Shown here piece by piece: positions 24,717 through 31,050 of a DNA stretch of 64,000 nt. The notes under the pieces were generated by a model, which was given only the letters and a program-made list of their open reading frames with translations, was not told the DNA's origin and did not search any database. Made by a program: the position numbers and the translations under genes. The stretch spans positions 1 to 64,000 of the forward strand of contig LNES01000001.1 of the NCBI GenBank assembly GCA_001464115.1, read 5' to 3'. The stretch comes from Chlamydiae bacterium Ga0074140 (GTDB taxonomy: Bacteria > Chlamydiota > Chlamydiia > Chlamydiales > Rhabdochlamydiaceae). The stretch's first letter is position 1; the number at the start of each line of letters is the position of its first letter.

Positions 24717-25174
24717 GAAAATTGGTTTTTTTGGCGCTACTGAGCTGCACCTCCCTTTTTGCCGGTTCCGTTCGCCTCATCAATGACAGTCCTTACAAGC
24801 TGCGTGCGGTTATCAGGGGAAATGATGGGACATTTTTGGGAGAAATGGTGATGAATCCCGAGCATGCCACCACCTGGAACGATTCGAATGGGCAGCTCGG
24901 CTACTTTGGAAAAGGTAATGTCTATCAGGAGCAATCAACCCGTTCTCAAACACCCTACACAGTGCTCTGGTATTGTGTGGAGCAGGGAGCCGACTACTCA
25001 GTCTGTGACATGGTCGCCACAGGCGCAACCGTCACGGCGCAAAGCTGCACCGGCGCCCGCCAGTGCAAACCTTCAAAGAAGAAACAGGGGGCATTCCCCA
25101 GCCAACCAGAAGGCGATTTCCTACACAGAGATGAGGAGAGCGAGGAGAGTGCTGTGGGAGCACCGAGCTACTAG
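24713..25174 (+). CDS. Small exported protein of unknown function
   Basis: This 153-residue protein has an N-terminal signal (MRKLVFLALLSCTSLFA) and then GSVRLINDSPYKLRAVIRGNDG, a beta-rich domain with tryptophans and cysteines (TVLWYCVEQGADYSVCDMVATGATV, CTGARQC). The last ~35 residues are polar and acidic (FLHRDEESEESAVG). The pattern SVRLINDSPYKLRAV looks well conserved and may mark a chlamydial family whose function I do not know. It overlaps the end of oppA by 4 bp, suggesting an envelope role together with that lipoprotein. The cysteine at position 12 might also be a lipobox, but the A-x-A-like cleavage after FA is the simpler reading. Confidence 0.65.
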   Translation: MRKLVFLALLSCTSLFAGSVRLINDSPYKLRAVIRGNDGTFLGEMVMNPEHATTWNDSNGQLGYFGKGNVYQEQSTRSQTPYTVLWYCVEQGADYSVCDMVATGATVTAQSCTGARQCKPSKKKQGAFPSQPEGDFLHRDEESEESAVGAPSY

Positions 25175-25194
25175 GAAGAAGTGGCGAACGAAGC

Positions 25195-25719
25195 TTAAAA
25201 GAGTTGTAGTTCATCGAGTCGGACATCGTGTGATTCAACGGGAAGAGTGTCGACGAGCTGCTCTCTAAATCCCACGCCAATCTTCGGAATTTTAGAATTG
25301 AGAAGAGGAAGGAAGCGATCGTAGTAGCCCTTTCCGTAGCCGAGTCTGTTTTTTTCAGCATCGAAAGCAAGCCCAGGAACGAGTACGCACTCGATCTGCT
25401 CAAAGTCTTCAACGATGAGATTTAGGCCGGAGGTTTTAGGCAGTAGGAGTCGATTCTCTTGCGCGAGCAGCTGGTTGACTTGGGAGAGATCGATCTCGTG
25501 GGGAAAGCTAGCAAAAGAAAGAACCTTTTTATATCCCAAAAGCCTCTGTAGTAGCTGTGAAAGAAGGCCTTTTCGCGCCTCTTCCCGTCTTTCTGAGGAG
25601 AGAGCTCGGCGCACCTCTTTTTTCCGACTTCTGATTCGATCCTTTTCGTGAACGTTACCGCTTGCGTTACCGTTTCCCAATTCCCATTCTTCTTCTCTCT
25701 TCCGTTCATCACTCATCAT
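25195..25719 (-). CDS. ygfA: 5-formyltetrahydrofolate cyclo-ligase family protein
   Basis: This enzyme converts 5-formyl-THF to 5,10-methenyl-THF with ATP. The 174-residue product shows KKEVRRALSSERRE near residue 33 (typical N-terminal helix), SFASFPHEIDLS, and the family signature LVPGLAFDAEKNRLGYGKGYYDRF near residue 112, given here as the region around GYGKGYYDR. About 30 extra residues at the N-terminus (MMSDERKREEEWELGNGN and following) are coded by a low-complexity DNA repeat (25670-25735), so the ancestral start may be further in, though no better start is seen. It directly follows the MORN-type lipoprotein gene: its ATG abuts the preceding TGA. The arrangement corresponds to CT648-CT649 in C. 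trachomatis. Confidence 0.88.
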   Translation of the reverse strand: MMSDERKREEEWELGNGNASGNVHEKDRIRSRKKEVRRALSSERREEARKGLLSQLLQRLLGYKKVLSFASFPHEIDLSQVNQLLAQENRLLLPKTSGLNLIVEDFEQIECVLVPGLAFDAEKNRLGYGKGYYDRFLPLLNSKIPKIGVGFREQLVDTLPVESHDVRLDELQLF

Positions 25720-25735
25720 TCATCGATCATCGCTC
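25670..25735. repeat. Short-word repeat tract (GATGAAT/GAGTGATG and GTTACCG words)
   Basis: On the minus strand the tract reads as overlapping words GATGAT, GATGAAT, GATGAGT, GATGAAC, and further in GGTAACG, GTAACG. A related tract lies at 39467-39531. The tract forms the 5' end of ygfA and the 3' end of its neighbour. Confidence 0.5.
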
Positions 25736-27003
25736 TCTAAAAGAGGTTTGCCTTTTTCGTAGCTTACCTTCTTGAGCAGCTTGCCGTCTGCATCGAAAAG
25801 CGAAACGGTGCCTTTCCCTGAGTCGACTTTTGAAAGAGGTTCTTTCTCTCCTTTTTTGAAGTAGGAGCCTTTCGTGAGTTTATCGTTTTCATACTCCTCG
25901 TTCATCATGAGAGAGCCATCTTGATACCAGGCAAAGCTCATCCCATGCCTCTTGTTTCCGCTCATCTCTCTCTGGCTTTGCATGATGCCATTTGGGTACC
26001 AGGTTTTAGCAACGCCATGGAGCTTATCATCATTCCAGGTCACCAGCAACTTAGGGAGAGTTTTTCCTTGAGAATTTGCTGGGTAGTATTCAACCTCTTC
26101 TCCATGCTTTTTCCCCTCCTTGACGTGGAACTCTTGAACGAGCTCACCCTGTTCTCCAAAGATCTGGATGAGTCCTTCGGGAAGACCATCCTTGATTTGG
26201 ACGAGGGACTGGAGGCGTTCCTGGTGGAAGAGGGCTCGTTTGCCGACGCCGTTAATGACTTCGGCGACTTTTATTTTGTCTTTTCCAAAATAGACACCAT
26301 TTTTTAGATGGTCCTTTTCATAATTTTCTGTGTATTTTTCGCTCTGATCGTCCCAAAATCCCACCGCGAGACCATCTTTGAGACCAGTTTGGAAAGAGAT
26401 TCTCTCGACCACCCTGCCATTTTCTGCATAGGCGGTTAAGACGCCATCGATCTGATCTTGTCTGTAGGGGACCTCTTTTTCGATTTTCCCGGAGGGGTAG
26501 TAGTAGATGGAAAGACCATCGAGAACGCCTTTAGAATAGGGGATCTTTGCAATGCATTCACCCTCTTCATTCCACACACGGCTAATTCCTTCAAAAAGCC
26601 AGCTGCTCTGGGCGATTTCGCTGATGTCTGCGATCCCTTCGATCACCGTCGCTTCAAGCTTGAGTTGTCCATTTGGATACCACTCGCGATAAAGCCCGTG
26701 CGCTCTTCCGTCGACAACATCCAAGTAGTGAGATGCCTGTCCGTTCGAATGATAACTTGTGAGAGAAGAGTGAGTTTTTCCTTCGCGGTCGCGTTTAAAA
26801 ACACGTGTGACCTTTTGATAAGGCTGGGGGGTCAAAAAGTCGACGTTTTGATAAAGAGCAAGACGCTCTTTAGCGCTGACGGTCTCAGAAAAACCATGAC
26901 GGTCGACGAGCTGGATGCTGGTAAGTGCAGGAGAACTATCGTCGCTCTTGTAGCCTCCGCATGCAGTTAATAGAAGAAGGGGTAATGTAAAACGCTTGTA
27001 CAT
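25720..27003 (-). CDS. MORN/YwqK-type repeat lipoprotein (CT648-like)
   Basis: The 427-residue protein has a lipoprotein signal (MYKRFTLPLLLLTAC, cysteine at residue 15). The rest consists of MORN-2/YwqK-type repeats of about 20-25 residues built on G-x-x-x-x-W/Y-Y-P-N-G: YHSNGQASHYLDVVDGRAHG, EWYPNGQLKLEA, YYPSGKIEKEVPY, TWYPNGIMQSQREMSGNKRHG and AWYQDGSLMMNEEYENDKL among others. Such repeats form extended beta-sheets; the molecular role is unknown. Location and content match the CT648-type gene that precedes ygfA in Chlamydiaceae. It is the third gene of the run starting at 28939 (GspL-like, GspM-like), with 14 bp to the preceding gene. Confidence 0.8.
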   Translation of the reverse strand: MYKRFTLPLLLLTACGGYKSDDSSPALTSIQLVDRHGFSETVSAKERLALYQNVDFLTPQPYQKVTRVFKRDREGKTHSSLTSYHSNGQASHYLDVVDGRAHGLYREWYPNGQLKLEATVIEGIADISEIAQSSWLFEGISRVWNEEGECIAKIPYSKGVLDGLSIYYYPSGKIEKEVPYRQDQIDGVLTAYAENGRVVERISFQTGLKDGLAVGFWDDQSEKYTENYEKDHLKNGVYFGKDKIKVAEVINGVGKRALFHQERLQSLVQIKDGLPEGLIQIFGEQGELVQEFHVKEGKKHGEEVEYYPANSQGKTLPKLLVTWNDDKLHGVAKTWYPNGIMQSQREMSGNKRHGMSFAWYQDGSLMMNEEYENDKLTKGSYFKKGEKEPLSKVDSGKGTVSLFDADGKLLKKVSYEKGKPLLESDDR

Positions 27004-27017
27004 AGATTAGGGGGATT

Positions 27018-27572
27018 TTAATTTCTAAGGGGTTCTCGTTTAATCAATCCAAAAGAGACTTCAAAAAGCTCCTCTTCTAGATCGGTCATTTTTTTTGTAA
27101 GGGTGAAATTTTTGATGAGGAGATCTGGAGCGGACTCGTCAGGGAGGTAGGTCCCAATTGGAGTTGATTCGATCAGGCCCAATACCTTTTTCAACTCCTC
27201 TTCGTTTAATAACACCGGAAGCTTCTGTTTGACATCCGCCTCTTCGATCAACTCAGAACGTCTTGGATTCTCCTCTTGAAACAACAGACGGTTTTCTCCA
27301 GATGTCAGAGAGGAGAAGCTCAAGTTTTCAAGGGTTTTTTCTAAAAACTGGGGCTCGCTCTTTTTCATTTTTGCGAGGTAGAGGGCATTTTTTTCCTTCT
27401 GTTTGGTCTGCTGAACCATTTTCTCTTCAAGAGCGTCCAGTCGCGCGTGAGCAAACCGCAGGTTTTGCATTTCAGAAAAATAGAGCCAAACAAGAATGAG
27501 AAAAGGAATCGGGGCGACAAAAAGTAGCAGGGAGAGCAGGTTCTCGCGCAGAAAAAGAAGAGGGTTTTTCAT
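27018..27572 (-). CDS. GspM/PilO-like inner-membrane protein (CT647-like)
   Basis: A 184-residue bitopic protein: a short cytoplasmic N-terminus, one transmembrane helix (about residues 13-33, LLSLLLFVAPIPFLILVWLYF), a coiled-coil-like stretch (LRFAHARLDALEEKMVQQTK) and a small C-terminal alpha/beta domain with IKNFTLTKKMTDLEEELFEVSFG. This topology matches GspM of type II secretion or PilO of type IV pili. It overlaps the preceding GspL-like gene by 4 bp, just as gspL and gspM are paired in secretion operons. In Chlamydiaceae the corresponding CT647 has no assigned function. The call rests on topology and pairing, not on sequence motifs. Confidence 0.5.
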   Translation of the reverse strand: MKNPLLFLRENLLSLLLFVAPIPFLILVWLYFSEMQNLRFAHARLDALEEKMVQQTKQKEKNALYLAKMKKSEPQFLEKTLENLSFSSLTSGENRLLFQEENPRRSELIEEADVKQKLPVLLNEEELKKVLGLIESTPIGTYLPDESAPDLLIKNFTLTKKMTDLEEELFEVSFGLIKREPLRN

Positions 27573-28939
27573 GGCTGCACCCGGTTTAAGAAGAAGGTTG
27601 TCTGGTAAACGTTTTGCTGGAGATTCCAGCTGATCTCTTGCTTGGCGTTTACCAGTTTGTCCCCTTTCATCAGCGCCTCACGGAACTGCCTTGCAGCAAG
27701 CGGGGTGGTGGAGGAGAATTTCAGCTCCACTTTGGCGAGATAGGGCTCGATCGGGCCATTTAGTTTAGGATGTTTGACAAGCTCGTAACGCACCTCTTTC
27801 AGATCGATCTCTTGTGTGAGTTTTGGATGGGTGCTCAGCCAGGCGAGTAGGTCGCATACTTTCGGCGCAGAAGAGTTCATTGGGAAGGGAGGTTTCTCTT
27901 TGGAGAGGGCCGTTTCACAATTTGTAATCCCCTCTTCCAATGAGGGTAGAGCGGAGCTTGCGGGATGGATGCGGTGGAGCTGTTCACGGAGAACTTTGCG
28001 CTCTTTTCCGAGAAGAAGGGAGGTCGAGAGCCAAGTCAGAAGCGTAAGGGTAATGCAACTTAGGAAAAAGAGACTCATCTGCTTCACCCGTTTTTTTTGC
28101 GCTCGCACGGAGAGAAATTCATTTTGGCGAAACTGAATCTTGCGGGCATCCTTTGCCAACCCGTCGAGAGCAAGTCCAAGGGGAATTGCAAAAGTGGATG
28201 CAGGCGCGGAGGGGGCTTCTAAGATTTTTAAGTGGGAGAAGTTCTCGATTTTATGTTTCAGCTTCTCCATAAGACGGGCCTCGCCGGTCAAAAGAAGCTT
28301 TTCTGGGGAGAAGGGTGTCTTTTTCTTGAGAAATGCAAGTGCTCGATCTAGCTCTTTTTCGAGTCGTTGTTCAGCTGCGTTCTCATCTTCTAAAAAGTCG
28401 CTCGCTCCCAGAGAGAAGGCGTAAAATTGCTCAAGCTCCTTTTCCAGAATCAGTCCGCAAATGCTCTCTTTTTCTCCGAGGTGAAGGAAAAAGAGGTGGG
28501 GTTCCTCTTGAAGGAAGTGGCGAGCAAAACGGAAGATTGCAGTTGGGATGGAGGAGACCTGATCTGGGTCGAGCTGAAGGGAGCGCATTTTCTCCAAATG
28601 CTGCTCTAACTGTGTTCTTGTTGTCGCTGAGAGAGTGACATCATATTTTCCATCTACCTTTTTAGAGAAAAAGGGAAGAAGAAGGCTCTCTTCTGGCGCA
28701 TAAGGAAGAGCCCCTTCTGCTTGAAACGGAAGTGCTTTTAGAATCGCCCTGCGACTTTTGAGTCCAAACGAGAGTTTGCGGAGAATGAGCTCTCTCCCTT
28801 CCAAGCCGCTAATGATTGTAGAGAGGCCATCGGGCTTCTCGTTTTCTGTAAGCGCGCAGATCTCTACACCCGTTTTTGCCTGCTTTAGGCGCGCAGCCAG
28901 AAGTCTCTCTCCCTCAACGTAAATTCCCACTATACTCAT
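27569..28939 (-). CDS. GspL/PilM-PilN-like protein (CT646-like)
   Basis: The 456-residue protein has an N-terminal ~270-residue cytoplasmic domain with an actin-like ASKHA feel: MSIVGIYVEGERLLAARLKQ at the start, LRKLSFGLKSRRAILKALPFQ (resembling the PilM/GspL groove-binding strand), LFFLHLGEKESICGLIL, and LLLTGEARLMEKLKHKI. One transmembrane helix follows at about residues 288-312 (MSLFFLSCITLTLLTWLSTSLLL), then a ~140-residue periplasmic domain. That is the GspL architecture. It is first in an apparent operon with the GspM-like gene, the MORN lipoprotein and ygfA. It may be the missing inner-membrane platform pair of the chlamydial type II system. This is an inference; function has not been assigned to CT646. 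Confidence 0.5.
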   Translation of the reverse strand: MSIVGIYVEGERLLAARLKQAKTGVEICALTENEKPDGLSTIISGLEGRELILRKLSFGLKSRRAILKALPFQAEGALPYAPEESLLLPFFSKKVDGKYDVTLSATTRTQLEQHLEKMRSLQLDPDQVSSIPTAIFRFARHFLQEEPHLFFLHLGEKESICGLILEKELEQFYAFSLGASDFLEDENAAEQRLEKELDRALAFLKKKTPFSPEKLLLTGEARLMEKLKHKIENFSHLKILEAPSAPASTFAIPLGLALDGLAKDARKIQFRQNEFLSVRAQKKRVKQMSLFFLSCITLTLLTWLSTSLLLGKERKVLREQLHRIHPASSALPSLEEGITNCETALSKEKPPFPMNSSAPKVCDLLAWLSTHPKLTQEIDLKEVRYELVKHPKLNGPIEPYLAKVELKFSSTTPLAARQFREALMKGDKLVNAKQEISWNLQQNVYQTTFFLNRVQP

Positions 28940-29035
28940 AGAGCAAAGAGTCTACCCGCTCTGCAAGAGATTTTGTAGATTAAAATAAATGTTTTGCTCT
29001 TGTGAAGAAGAAAAAAATTGTGTTTTGCAAAAAAA

Positions 29036-29093
29036 ATTGTACAATCTTGCCTCGATTTTTTGAACTTCAAAACCCATTGCAAAATGGTGCAAT
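29036..29093. promoter_or_regulatory. Operator-like palindromes before the toxin-antitoxin pair
   Basis: A perfect 10-bp palindrome ATTGTACAAT (29036-29045) and a perfect inverted repeat ATTGCA-N6-TGCAAT (29076-29093) lie just upstream of the toxin start at 29110; a further ATTGTAC is at 29097-29103. Such sites are typical of autoregulation by an antitoxin or toxin-antitoxin complex. Confidence 0.5.
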
Positions 29094-29109
29094 ATATTGT
29101 ACTGTTATC

Positions 29110-29418
29110 ATGAATAGGTTAGCGTATCAGGTCTTACGAACTCCAGAATTCCGCGACTGGTTTGATGAACAGTCGGAAAAGGCCAAAGTGCAGGTTGATG
29201 GGCGTCTATCAAAAATTCAAGATGAGGGATATTTCGGGGACTATAGGTGTGTGTCTGAAGATAAAGAAGTTTGGGAATTGAGATGGAAAAACGGAAGACG
29301 AGTCTATTTCGCGCATATTCCAGAGAAAAAAATTCTACTTTTGCTAGGAGGCAATAAAAATGGACAAGGCAAAGATATTCACAAAGCAAAAGGTCTTTTC
29401 AAGAAGTACACTACGTAG
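29110..29418 (+). CDS. RelE/HigB-like toxin of a type II toxin-antitoxin pair
   Basis: From ATG 29110 the product has 102 residues with the fold pattern of the RelE/ParE superfamily, subgroup 'addiction module killer protein': FRDWFDEQSEKAKVQVDGRLSK at the N-terminus, GDYRCVSEDKEVWELRWKNG in the middle, and RVYFAHIPEKKILLLLGGNKNGQGKDIHKAK at the C-terminus (given as a region about residues 64-94). The GGNKxxQxxDIxxA pattern is the hallmark of this subgroup. Such toxins usually cleave mRNA at the ribosome. The antitoxin gene begins inside the last 59 bp and has a strong AGGAGG site within the toxin gene. A longer open frame reaches 29002 but lacks similarity. The toxin-first order is the higBA arrangement. 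Confidence 0.85.
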   Translation: MNRLAYQVLRTPEFRDWFDEQSEKAKVQVDGRLSKIQDEGYFGDYRCVSEDKEVWELRWKNGRRVYFAHIPEKKILLLLGGNKNGQGKDIHKAKGLFKKYTT

Positions 29419-29707
29419 GAAGGGACGGAGGTCCTCGAAACAAGTCAAACGAGGAATGGGTGTTGACGCATATAACCCCACACAGGCGCTTCTTGATGAG
29501 GATCGAATTGGTCGAGCGATTTGGGAGTGTTTGAAAAGCGGTGATTCGGAAGGGGTGATCGAGATCATTCAAATTCATCTCGAAGCATTCAACAAGACCC
29601 AACTCGCAAAAGATGCTCATCTTCCTAAAACAACTCTTTATCACGCTTTTAGGAGCAGGAATCCTACCATCAAAACCTTAGCAAAACTTGTTCACGCAAG
29701 TATTTAA
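29360..29707 (+). CDS. HigA-like antitoxin, helix-turn-helix
   Basis: This 115-residue protein is the partner of the preceding toxin. The C-terminal half has the helix-turn-helix of the addiction-module antidote family: FNKTQLAKDAHLPKTTLYHAFRSRNPTIKTLAKLV (about residues 77-111, given as a region). The middle has RIGRAIWECLKSGDSEGVIEIIQIHL, which would bind the toxin. The N-terminal 35 residues are basic and unusual for the family (KVFSRSTLRRKGRRSSKQVKRG). The start at 29360 is supported by AGGAGG at 29346-29351. It overlaps the toxin gene by 59 bp, and yggT begins 2 bp after its stop. Confidence 0.82.
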   Translation: MDKAKIFTKQKVFSRSTLRRKGRRSSKQVKRGMGVDAYNPTQALLDEDRIGRAIWECLKSGDSEGVIEIIQIHLEAFNKTQLAKDAHLPKTTLYHAFRSRNPTIKTLAKLVHASI

Positions 29708-29709
29708 AT

Positions 29710-29961
29710 ATGATCGCCTATCTCATCCATCTCTTCTTCTTGGTCTTCACGATGATGATCTTTGTGAGGATTGTAGGATCCTGGTTTCCGTCTGTAGCGG
29801 CCCATCCTCTGATGGGTTATGTCAGTCGTTTTACGGACCCTTATTTAAATTTCTTTCGAAAATTGATTCCGCCGATTGGCGGAACTTTTGATCTCAGCCC
29901 TCTTCTGGGGTTTTTTACACTCCAGATTGCAGAACAGCTTATCATCAAGATCTTCAGGTAG
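29710..29961 (+). CDS. YggT-family membrane protein
   Basis: An 83-residue integral membrane protein with two hydrophobic segments (about residues 3-24 and 58-78) and the YggT-family core: MMIFVRIVGSWFPS near residue 15 and FTDPYLNFFRKLIPPIGGTFDLSPLLGF around residues 41-68 (region). YggT proteins sit in the inner membrane; in various bacteria they are linked to cell division, chloroplast-like envelope organisation or osmotic tolerance, but no reaction is known. It follows the antitoxin by 2 bp and precedes acyP by 2 bp, so all are in one transcript. Confidence 0.85.
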   Translation: MIAYLIHLFFLVFTMMIFVRIVGSWFPSVAAHPLMGYVSRFTDPYLNFFRKLIPPIGGTFDLSPLLGFFTLQIAEQLIIKIFR

Positions 29962-29963
29962 CT

Positions 29964-30236
29964 ATGCCCGAAGAGATGCATGCGATTATAAAGGGCAGAG
30001 TGCATGGGGTGGGTTTCAGGGCGACAACCAAATTTCTAGCAGACAAACTCAAACTCACAGGCTTTGCGAAAAACCTCCCAAATGGAGATGTCGAGATTTG
30101 TGTCCAGGGAGAAAGAGCGCATCTCGAGAAACTAATCGAGGACCTCAAACAAGAGTTTGATGAGAACTACATCCGCAAGATCGAGATCAAATATAGGGCA
30201 TCCTCAGCGAGTTACGCAGGCTTCAAAATTCTTTAG
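29964..30236 (+). CDS. acyP: Acylphosphatase
   Basis: Acylphosphatase hydrolyses carboxyl-phosphate bonds such as in 1,3-bisphosphoglycerate or acetyl phosphate. The 90-residue length is normal. The phosphate-binding loop GRVHGVGFRATTKFLA (about residues 12-27) holds the catalytic arginine, and GFAKNLPNGDVEICVQG (about residues 34-50) holds the catalytic asparagine. A start at MHAIIKGR four codons in is equally possible. It ends in a 162-bp imperfect palindrome shared with the convergent rdgB. Confidence 0.93.
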   Translation: MPEEMHAIIKGRVHGVGFRATTKFLADKLKLTGFAKNLPNGDVEICVQGERAHLEKLIEDLKQEFDENYIRKIEIKYRASSASYAGFKIL

Positions 30237-30396
30237 ACTTCTTTCGAAACTCGCTTTGCCCGAAAAAATCGGAGATTTTTCCTGTGGTCTTTATCGCATC
30301 GACGAAGCGACCTAGATTGGTCGGTGAGGAGATGCGGTAAAATCCAAAGGGAAAAGAACGGTTTTGGTGGGCGAATGGGGCTTCGAAAGAGGTCTT
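30235..30396. repeat. Long imperfect palindrome between acyP and rdgB
   Basis: The whole 162-bp gap reads as one imperfect inverted repeat centred near 30316. Outer arms AGACTTCTTTCGAA (30235-30248) and TTCGAAAGAGGTCT (30382-30395) pair with one mismatch; inner TTTATCGCATC pairs with GATGCGGTAAA, and GCGACC with GGTCGG about a 6-base loop. The left arm also has its own small hairpin, GAAAAAATC-GGA-GATTTTTC. It may be a bidirectional terminator of these convergent genes or a MITE-like insertion. Confidence 0.65.
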
Positions 30397-30999
30397 TTAA
30401 ACGGTAACGGCGATTGATTCGAGGGCGAGAAGGATCTTGTCGAGCGCCTTGCGGCGGTGAGAGATGCGGTTTTTGGTCTCTTCGTCGATCTCGGCGAAGG
30501 TTTTGCTATACTCGTACTTGAGAAAGAGGGGGTCGTATCCAAAGCCGCGATTTCCTCGCTCCTCGGTTGTGATCGTGCCTTCACACTGTCCAGTAGCCGT
30601 TTTGACGACGGTCTGTGGAGAAGCGAGCACAATACAGCACTCAAAGAAGGCGACGCGGTCGCTATCCATAAGATGTTTCATCTCTTCAAGGAGTTTACGT
30701 CTGTTGTCTTTGTCTGTAGCGTTTTCGCCGGCGTAGCGCGCGGAGTAAACACCCGGCCTTCCCTGCAGAGCGGGAACGACAAGGCCAGAATCGTCAGCGA
30801 TGACCCACTCTCCCAATGTTTGAGAAGCGTGGATCGCTTTTAATCTAGCGTTTTCTTCGAAAGTTTTGCCTGTCTCGGCGGGAGGTTGATAAGAAGGGAA
30901 ATCGAGTAGTGATAAAATGTCCAGAGAGGGTAACTGCCTTAGAATCGCCCTACACTCACGGATTTTATGTACATTGCTACTCGCAATGACAAGCTGCAT
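30397..30999 (-). CDS. rdgB: Non-canonical purine NTP pyrophosphatase (RdgB/HAM1)
   Basis: This house-cleaning enzyme hydrolyses ITP, dITP and XTP to monophosphates. From ATG 30999 it has 200 residues, with the N-terminal family start MQLVIASSNVHKIRECRAIL (substrate-binding SxNxxK), ETGKTFEENARLKA near residue 52, WVIADDSGLVVPALQGRPGVYSARYAG near residue 72 (region; catalytic aspartates), and the late motif GNRGFGYDPLFL near residue 148. An upstream ATG (31023) is rejected because GGAGGA, the ribosome site, lies between the two. It lies 51 bp downstream of greA on the same strand. An inverted repeat follows its stop. Confidence 0.95.
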   Translation of the reverse strand: MQLVIASSNVHKIRECRAILRQLPSLDILSLLDFPSYQPPAETGKTFEENARLKAIHASQTLGEWVIADDSGLVVPALQGRPGVYSARYAGENATDKDNRRKLLEEMKHLMDSDRVAFFECCIVLASPQTVVKTATGQCEGTITTEERGNRGFGYDPLFLKYEYSKTFAEIDEETKNRISHRRKALDKILLALESIAVTV

Positions 31000-31050
31000 A
31001 TCGAGTTTCCTCCAAAGCGCCAAACATTCACAGACATTAACAGAAGATTC

